Both the position numbers and the translations under genes were made by a program. From Pseudomonas lurida (GTDB lineage Bacteria; Pseudomonadota; Gammaproteobacteria; Pseudomonadales; Pseudomonadaceae), in contig NZ_PDJB01000001.1 of the NCBI RefSeq assembly GCF_002563895.1, positions 4,261,501 to 4,325,500 on the forward strand: DNA of 64,000 bases, given 5' to 3'. Shown in pieces: positions 58,556 to 64,000 of this stretch (the stretch's first letter is position 1; every line of letters begins with the position of its first letter). Under the pieces are notes generated by a model that made no database searches, had not been told where the DNA came from, and was given only the letters and a program-made list of their open reading frames with translations.

Positions 58556-59200
58556 AATAGCTGCTGCGAGGCGCGTTCAGCGGCAAAAATGGGTTGGATA
58601 GGCACAAGACTTGATCGATTTGAACGGCTGCATTTTTTTGAAAGCGCCCATGGCCCCGCAGTCGAATAATAGCGGCCTACTTCAGACATTACCTTAGGAT
58701 ATTTTAATAATTATTAAATTCCAACCCTCGACGCCAAGCACCCACTCAAGACCTACAAGGATCCAATAATATTATAAATAATTATAAATAAAAATATTAA
58801 TGCCGCTCGCCCTGACGTTGATTTATTCTAACAGGTCTCTCACAAGGGCTGCCGGAATGGTTCAAGCATTGCAATACCATATACTTTAATTCGATTTTCC
58901 ACAGACTTCGGCGCTGCAGCGAGTGCCCAAGCTAAAAGTCAGAGATGTGTACAATCATGAACACACGCTACGCGTCTAATTCCATTCCCGGCAATGCAAT
59001 CGAAAACTTGCCACTAGCTTAATTACTGTCTAATCAAAAATTTTCTTATCAAAGCGTACCTCACGACGCGCCCTGGGGCGCGCGGACCTAAAAAACACTC
59101 TCCCAATCACCAAGCACTCAGAGGGTCTTCATGCGCACAGAATGAATCAACTCTAACTCTCTCCTATCCAGAATCAAGCTTTTAAATTAGCAGGAAGAAT
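58556..59200. other. Long upstream region of the LPMO gene, no gene seen
   Basis: About 645 bp without a supported frame, AT-rich at 58.68-58.80 kb. It should contain the LPMO promoter; the purine-rich ribosome site AGGAAG at 59190 is clear but no promoter could be assigned. Confidence 0.45.
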
Positions 59201-60685
59201 ATGTCTAAGCATAACGATAAAACCAAACTTGCGCTGGCGTCGGTCATCATCACCCTCGCTTCCCTGGCAAGCCAGCAGGCCTTTGCCCACGCTTATGTCG
59301 AAAGTCCGAAATCCCGGTCCTTCATGTGTGCCGCTTCGGGCGGAAACCTCAACCGTGACTGCGGTACTGTCGCCTACGAACCACAAAGTGTTGAATACTC
59401 GACCTCGGTGAATCAGCACTACCCTAGCCAGTACTGCTCTGGTGACTTCACTCAGTGCGGCCCGGCAAATGGAGCCATCGCGTCAGGAGGCATCAACAGC
59501 TACGGCCAACTCAACGAGCAAACTGCAACTCGTTGGCAGAAAACCACGATCAAGCCAGGCATGAATGAATTCGTTTGGCACTACACTGCCGGTCACGCCA
59601 GTGCCTACTACCAGTTCTACATCACCAAGAAAAACTGGAACCCAAATCAGCCGCTGACCCGCGACTCGTTCGAACTCAAGCCACTGCTGAATGAAAACGC
59701 TGGCGGCGTTCGCCCACCTGCCGCTGGCAATACCAAGCACAAGGTCAACATCCCGTCCGACCACAGCGGTTACCACGTAATCCTTGCTACTTGGAAGGTC
59801 TCCGACACCTCCGCCACCTTCTACCAAGTCATTGACGTGAACATCGACGGCGATGTCGCGCCGGTTCCAACCTGGAATTCGCTCGGCGCGATCCAGCCTG
59901 AGCAACTGAGTGTCGGCGACAAAGTCCGCACTCGTGTGTTCACCGCTGCAGGCGAGCAACCGAACCGCCAGACTCAACTGAACATCGATACCGTTGAGAA
60001 GGCCCAGGCCAATACCTGGCCGTTCCTGTTGGCCCAACAGGTCAACAAAGCCAATGCTGGTTATGTAGTAGGCGAACTCAACGCCAACGACGAAGTCGTG
60101 CCCAACTACGGCAAGAACACTCTGTATGCCAAGAACAAGAGTGATGTGGTGAGGGTTGAAATCCAGAAAGACCGGCCGAGCGTCATTGGCACGCTGAAGC
60201 TTTCTGGTCTTCAGGCTGAGTACCCCCTGAAGGGCGGCGCCGCTGAGCTGCATTTCAACGCTATCGCACTGGGCGGCGAATACACCATCGCTGCCACTGT
60301 CTTCAATGGCAAGGGTGAAAGCATCGCTCATCAACAAGCTGCATCGGGCAACAACAACCCACACCTCTCCATTCCGCTGCGCAATGTGAGCTCAGGCGAG
60401 TACGACGTAGTGGTCGTAGCTACCTCGCAGAAGAACGAGTTACTGCAACAGAGCCAGCGCATCACGCTCAAGGCTGAGGAAGTGGCTGGTGGTGAATACG
60501 ACTTTGTCTTCCCAGAAGGTCTGCGCAGCTATAAGGCAGGAACCAAGGTTAAGTCCAAGGATGGCAACGTCTATGAGTGCAAGCCGTTCCCTTACAGCGG
60601 CTACTGCGTGCAGTGGAGCTCTAACGCCACTCAGTTCGAACCGGGCACTGGCAGCCACTGGAACATGGCCTGGACTCGCAAGTAA
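59201..60685 (+). CDS. gbpA: Lytic polysaccharide monooxygenase, AA10, GbpA-like, with chitin-binding domain
   Basis: 494 aa. The signal peptide ends SQQAFA, so the mature chain starts with His-30, the first copper-brace histidine (HAYVESPKSRSFMC). The second brace histidine is in WHYTAGHASAYYQFYI (His-132). After the AA10 domain (about 30-205) come GbpA-type middle domains (about 215-425) and a C-terminal CBM5/12 or CBM73-like chitin-binding module (about 430-494, with YKAGTKVKSKDGNVYECKPF and final WNMAWTRK). It oxidatively cleaves chitin after export. The next genes encode a type II secretion system, the usual exporter of such proteins. Confidence 0.93.
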   Translation: MSKHNDKTKLALASVIITLASLASQQAFAHAYVESPKSRSFMCAASGGNLNRDCGTVAYEPQSVEYSTSVNQHYPSQYCSGDFTQCGPANGAIASGGINSYGQLNEQTATRWQKTTIKPGMNEFVWHYTAGHASAYYQFYITKKNWNPNQPLTRDSFELKPLLNENAGGVRPPAAGNTKHKVNIPSDHSGYHVILATWKVSDTSATFYQVIDVNIDGDVAPVPTWNSLGAIQPEQLSVGDKVRTRVFTAAGEQPNRQTQLNIDTVEKAQANTWPFLLAQQVNKANAGYVVGELNANDEVVPNYGKNTLYAKNKSDVVRVEIQKDRPSVIGTLKLSGLQAEYPLKGGAAELHFNAIALGGEYTIAATVFNGKGESIAHQQAASGNNNPHLSIPLRNVSSGEYDVVVVATSQKNELLQQSQRITLKAEEVAGGEYDFVFPEGLRSYKAGTKVKSKDGNVYECKPFPYSGYCVQWSSNATQFEPGTGSHWNMAWTRK

Positions 60686-60705
60686 TCATCCATAAACTGC
60701 CTACC

Positions 60706-60734
60706 GTAACGCGGCGCCTCGGGTGCCGCGTTAC
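60706..60734. terminator. Hairpin downstream of the LPMO gene
   Basis: GTAACGCGGC (60706-60715) and GCCGCGTTAC (60725-60734) form a perfect 10-bp stem. There is no T tract, so it may only partly stop transcription into the secretion genes or protect the LPMO transcript end. Confidence 0.55.
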
Positions 60735-60751
60735 CCGTATTGGAAACACGC

Positions 60752-61273
60752 ATGAACCACCTTTACTACTCAAGACCCCGGCGGCTGCTGTACTGGCTGT
60801 TCGCCGTGACAGTAATGTGGGCAACGATCAGTGGCTACGCCAACGCCCTGCGACAACCGGCCCCAGAGATCCAACAGGCTATCGGTTTTATCAATGTCTC
60901 GCTGACCACCTTACTAGTGCCGCTTTTCTTCCTGCGACTGTTCTACCTCATAAACCATCCCGCGCCGGCATTGCCCACCAATCTAAACCCCGGCAGGCAG
61001 ATACTGATCCTTATCGGGCACTCCGCGCTATTGGTCTTCCTCGGCACCGCGCTGTTCAGCGGTGTACTGATGATGTCTCGCCCGATTGATTTGTTCGGCC
61101 TGCAGCTTCCCGCCCCCTTGCAGAACCAGCAGACCATTAGTTTTTTCAAAGCACTTCACCAGGGCATCTGCCTCGTCCTGGCCTTGCTGGTCGCCGGCCA
61201 TATCTCGGCGGCGATTCACCATCAGCTACGCGGACATGATGTGCTCAAACGCATGCTACCAAAGCGCCCATGA
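60752..61273 (+). CDS. Cytochrome b561-like four-helix membrane protein
   Basis: 173 aa with four transmembrane segments, resembling the b561/CybB family. His residues sit in helix 3 (ILIGHSALLVFLG) and helix 4 (LHQGICLVLALLVAGHISA), but the usual first-helix His (HW motif) reads YW here (LLYWLFAV), so full two-haem binding is doubtful. It lies between the LPMO and gspC, 4 nt overlapping the latter; it may supply electrons towards the LPMO or assist secretion. Start 60752 follows GGAAA. Confidence 0.7.
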   Translation: MNHLYYSRPRRLLYWLFAVTVMWATISGYANALRQPAPEIQQAIGFINVSLTTLLVPLFFLRLFYLINHPAPALPTNLNPGRQILILIGHSALLVFLGTALFSGVLMMSRPIDLFGLQLPAPLQNQQTISFFKALHQGICLVLALLVAGHISAAIHHQLRGHDVLKRMLPKRP

Positions 61274-61821
61274 ATATGACTGTCTCATGGCGTCCACGTG
61301 GTTCAGCGCAACGTTACCTTCTACCGGCAGGTTTGGTTGCTTTGAGCCTCTGGCTGACCTCTTTGAGTGTTGAAAGCTGGACCTACGTGCACCGGGTAGC
61401 GGGCCAATCGCTAGCTGACACACTGGCCACCACACCAGTCGAAAAGGTGCTGCCCGCACCCTTGGACGATCAAAACATCGCCAAAGCCTTTGGCGCAGTA
61501 TCGGTCGAATTCGACAGCTCACCCGTTAGCGAGCCTTTGAAACTCCTCGCCAGCATGCAGGGCAATCAGCCCGAGCAATCTAGAGCCCTGATCCAGTATG
61601 CCGACACCGCGGCCTTCTATTCGCCTGGTGATCGCTTGCCCGATGGAGCTCGGCTCAAGAGCATCGGCAACCACGAGATCGTGGTAATGCGAGCCGGCCG
61701 TGAGCACTACCTGCTGTTACCCGGGCGTGAACTACGCCTGCTCAAGCCTCAGGGAACGCTACTCAAGATTGCCGCCCGAAAATCTACAACCCTCCTGCAA
61801 GCGATAGAGAACACCCCATGA
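61270..61821 (+). CDS. gspC: Type II secretion system protein GspC (XcpP-like)
   Basis: 183 aa. One N-terminal transmembrane helix (about 17-36) and a periplasmic HR-type domain (about 60-183) with LLASMQGNQPEQSRALIQYA, FYSPGDRLPDGARLKSI and ELRLLKPQG, matching GspC homology regions. It links the inner-membrane platform with the secretin. Overlaps both neighbours by 4 nt. It lacks a PDZ domain, as in the shorter Pseudomonas forms. Confidence 0.83.
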   Translation: MNMTVSWRPRGSAQRYLLPAGLVALSLWLTSLSVESWTYVHRVAGQSLADTLATTPVEKVLPAPLDDQNIAKAFGAVSVEFDSSPVSEPLKLLASMQGNQPEQSRALIQYADTAAFYSPGDRLPDGARLKSIGNHEIVVMRAGREHYLLLPGRELRLLKPQGTLLKIAARKSTTLLQAIENTP

Positions 61822-63719
61822 AACCGCCCCGGATTGCAAGCGCCTTACTCTGTATTAGTATCCTGTTGAACGCCACGCCCAGCAGCGCCGCCCTCACTAC
61901 CCAACGCCTGTGGACGTTGAACATGCAGGATGCCGAACTGCGCGACCTAGTCAGCGAAGTCGGTGAAATCACCGGCAAGACGCTGGTGGTTGACCCTCGC
62001 CTGCAAGGCAAGGTCAGCGTGCAATCGTCCAGCGCACTGGACAAGGACGGTATTTACTCACTGTTCCTCACCGTGCTGCGCAGCCAGGGTTTCGCCGCCT
62101 TGGACCAGGGTGATCGAGTACTGATAATGCCAGCAGTGGAAGCGAAGACCAAGTCAAGCCAACGCTCAGGCGATGAGTTCGTGACCCAAGTTTTGGACCT
62201 ACGAGACGCTAACGCCGCGGAAATCTCCGCAGTCATCCGTCCATTGGTAGGCGAGGACGCCTATGTCGCGCCTTCGACCAGCTCCAACGCCCTGGTCATT
62301 TCTGACAGCGCCAGCAACGTCGAGCGTATCCGCCAAGTGGTCAGTGAACTGGATCAAGCCGGCAACCACTCGTTCAGCACGGTCCCCCTCAAGCACGCTT
62401 GGGCCAGCGATGTGGCCAGGACCCTGAACGAAAGCATCAGCCAGACCGGCAACGGCCCCAGCAACGCCAAGGCCGTCGGTGACACCCGCAGCAACCAGGT
62501 GATCCTCGCAGGCACAGCTCAGACCCGCCAGCGCATGTCTAACTTGATCAAAGCCATAGATGTGCCGAGCAATGCCAATGACAGCACGCGTGTGGTACGA
62601 CTGCACCACAGCGATGCCAAGCAGCTGTCGAAACTGCTCGACGGCATCGGCAAGCGTCTGGAGGACGGCAATCGTAGCGGCGGTGAAACCAAGGGCAGCG
62701 GCAGCTCGGTCCTGGTGAGCGCCGACGAAGGCCAGAACGCCTTAGTGCTGATGGCCGATCCGGCCCAACTGAGCATGCTCAGCACAATCATCACAGAGCT
62801 GGACCAGCCACGGGCCCAGGTGCTGGTGGAAGCGGCCATCGTCGAAGTCAGCGGCGACATTAACGAAGCGCTAGGCGTGCAATGGGCGGCGCGCGCGGGC
62901 AACGCCAATGGCACCAGCAACTTTGGTGGCACAGGCCTGTCGATCGGCAGCCTGCTGACCCAAAGCAAGGAAAAGAGCGTCACGCTGCCGGACGGTGCAG
63001 TTCTGCGTATTGGCTCAGATAACTTCAGTGCATTGGTCACAGCCCTGTCCAGTGATTCCAAGAACAACCTACTGTCCACTCCGAGCCTGCTCACGCTGGA
63101 CAACGAAGCGGCGGAAATCCTGGTTGGCCAGAACGTACCGTTCCAGACGGGTTCGTATACCACCAATACCGCAGGCGCGAGCAACCCCTTCACCACCGTG
63201 GAGCGCAAGGATATCGGGGTAACCCTCAAAGTGACGCCGCACATCAACGAGGGTAACACTCTGCGCCTGAAGGTCGAGCAAGAGAGCTCGGAACTGGCTA
63301 GCGCCCCGCCCGGCATTACTACAAGCGACGTCATCACCAACAAGCGATCGGTAAAAAGCACCATCCTTGCCAACGATGGTCAGATCATTGTGCTCGGGGG
63401 GTTGATTCGGGACAACGTCAAGACTCAGGTGAGCAAAGTGCCGCTGCTGGGCGACATTCCCCTGCTTGGCTGGCTCTTCACCAGCACCAAGGATGTTACC
63501 GAGAAAACCAACCTGATGATTTTCCTGCGCCCAACCTTGCTGCGTACCAACAGCGACGGCGCCAGCATCAGCGAACGCAAATACAAAAGCTTGCGCCAGT
63601 CGCGCAACAGCAACGACAGCGGCAAAGCTCTGGTCCTACCCGCCGACTCACGCCAGCTATTCGATCCTGAGCATCGGGATCCTGCCATCGACCTGCGCGC
63701 AAACGAGCCTCGCCGATGA
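61818..63719 (+). CDS. gspD: Type II secretion secretin GspD
   Basis: 633 aa. Signal peptide ending SSAA, N0 domain (about 35-105, LWTLNMQDAELRDLVSEVGE), three N-type domains (about 110-380), and the secretin pore (about 390-585) with VLVEAAIVEVSGDINEALGV, EAAEILVGQNVPFQTGSYT, VTPHINEGNTLRLKVEQESS and VPLLGDIPLLGWLFTS. Length is normal. Forms the outer-membrane channel for folded exoproteins. Confidence 0.95.
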   Translation: MKPPRIASALLCISILLNATPSSAALTTQRLWTLNMQDAELRDLVSEVGEITGKTLVVDPRLQGKVSVQSSSALDKDGIYSLFLTVLRSQGFAALDQGDRVLIMPAVEAKTKSSQRSGDEFVTQVLDLRDANAAEISAVIRPLVGEDAYVAPSTSSNALVISDSASNVERIRQVVSELDQAGNHSFSTVPLKHAWASDVARTLNESISQTGNGPSNAKAVGDTRSNQVILAGTAQTRQRMSNLIKAIDVPSNANDSTRVVRLHHSDAKQLSKLLDGIGKRLEDGNRSGGETKGSGSSVLVSADEGQNALVLMADPAQLSMLSTIITELDQPRAQVLVEAAIVEVSGDINEALGVQWAARAGNANGTSNFGGTGLSIGSLLTQSKEKSVTLPDGAVLRIGSDNFSALVTALSSDSKNNLLSTPSLLTLDNEAAEILVGQNVPFQTGSYTTNTAGASNPFTTVERKDIGVTLKVTPHINEGNTLRLKVEQESSELASAPPGITTSDVITNKRSVKSTILANDGQIIVLGGLIRDNVKTQVSKVPLLGDIPLLGWLFTSTKDVTEKTNLMIFLRPTLLRTNSDGASISERKYKSLRQSRNSNDSGKALVLPADSRQLFDPEHRDPAIDLRANEPRR

Positions 63720-64000
63720 CTTCGAACGTCCGCCTGCCCTTCGGCTTTGCCAAGCGCCATGGTGTCCTTTTGGAACCGCACGATGATGGCCTGCATTTGT
63801 TCTGCCGGCCTGGCACGTCGATGGAAATCCTCGCTGAGATCCAGCGTTGCCATGGTCCGCTGGCGAGCCATCAGATAATCGACGCCGAACAGTTTGCCGA
63901 GCGGCTCGCCACCCAATACCGCGATGGGCGCGACGACGCCATGCAAATGGCAGAAGGCCTAGGCGACCAGATCGCCGGCGAGGACGACCTTGCCAGCCTG
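63716..64000 (+). CDS. gspE: Type II secretion ATPase GspE, N-terminal part (cut by window end)
   Basis: The ATG at 63716 overlaps the gspD stop (ATGA). The 95 visible residues (MTSNVRLPFGFAKRHGVLLE, then MEILAEIQRCHGPL and FAERLATQYRDGRDDAMQMA) fit the GspE N-terminal domain that binds GspL; the ATPase core lies beyond the window. The order gspC-D-E is standard. Confidence 0.85.
   Translation, partial: MTSNVRLPFGFAKRHGVLLEPHDDGLHLFCRPGTSMEILAEIQRCHGPLASHQIIDAEQFAERLATQYRDGRDDAMQMAEGLGDQIAGEDDLASL

Overview
The window looks like a Pseudomonas chromosome (fluorescens/putida-type) rich in surface and secretion functions and in decayed mobile DNA. Support comes from the gene families present: PFL_47xx-type ICE transfer genes, an EstA-type esterase autotransporter, a GbpA-type lytic polysaccharide monooxygenase beside a type II secretion operon, and IS66 and IS5 relics. 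No rRNA, complete tRNA or CRISPR array was seen.

Layout. 1-5175 (minus): a two-partner secretion pair, with the transporter FhaC/TpsB followed by a giant haemagglutinin TpsA that runs off the left edge. 5640-13511 (plus): nine or ten tightly packed type IV secretion genes of an ICEclc/PFGI-1-type integrative conjugative element, from the RAQPRD protein to the VirB4-like ATPase. The series stops abruptly and is followed by a frameshifted, truncated integrase (13667-14068, minus) and a 17-nt relic of the tRNA-Gly attachment site (14279-14295). This is a gutted ICE. 14.5-22.3 kb: ordinary metabolic and regulatory genes (ABM monooxygenase, MDR oxidoreductase, frameshifted LysR, MRJP-type lipoprotein, Gfo/Idh oxidoreductase with a divergent LysR, PEBP protein with an AraC regulator). 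22.4-25.4 kb: low-GC, decayed DNA with an IS66 relic, small secreted or membrane ORFs and a candidate structured RNA. 25.6-27.8 kb: an autotransporter. 28.27-30.66 kb: an IS66 element with broken tnpA and tnpC.

31.3-36.9 kb (minus): a c-di-GMP/two-component module, with an HD-GYP response regulator followed by a 1459-aa hybrid sensor kinase. 37.1-39.0 kb: the GDSL esterase autotransporter. 39.6-40.6 kb: an IS5-type relic. 40.7-45.7 kb (minus): a complete chaperone-usher fimbrial operon (subunit, chaperone, usher, tip adhesin). Beyond further IS5 debris lie its probable regulators: an EAL-domain protein (minus) and, divergently, a membrane-bound winged-helix regulator overlapping a small membrane partner, laid out like ToxR/ToxS or PsaE/PsaF. 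The divergent promoter region carries strong palindromes.

50.5-57.2 kb: an S9 peptidase, a Cys-rich lipoprotein, a DUF481 protein, a broken second copy of the MRJP lipoprotein, a PqaA-like protein and small ORFs. 57.5-58.5 kb: another IS5 relic. 59.2-64.0 kb (plus): a secreted chitin-active LPMO, a b561-like membrane protein, and gspC, gspD and the start of gspE of a type II secretion system, which may export the LPMO.

The most interesting items are the PsaEF/ToxRS-like pair plus EAL protein near the fimbrial operon, the candidate three-way-junction RNA at 24.23-24.37 kb, the ICE fossil with a recognisable att relic, and the LPMO-T2SS linkage.
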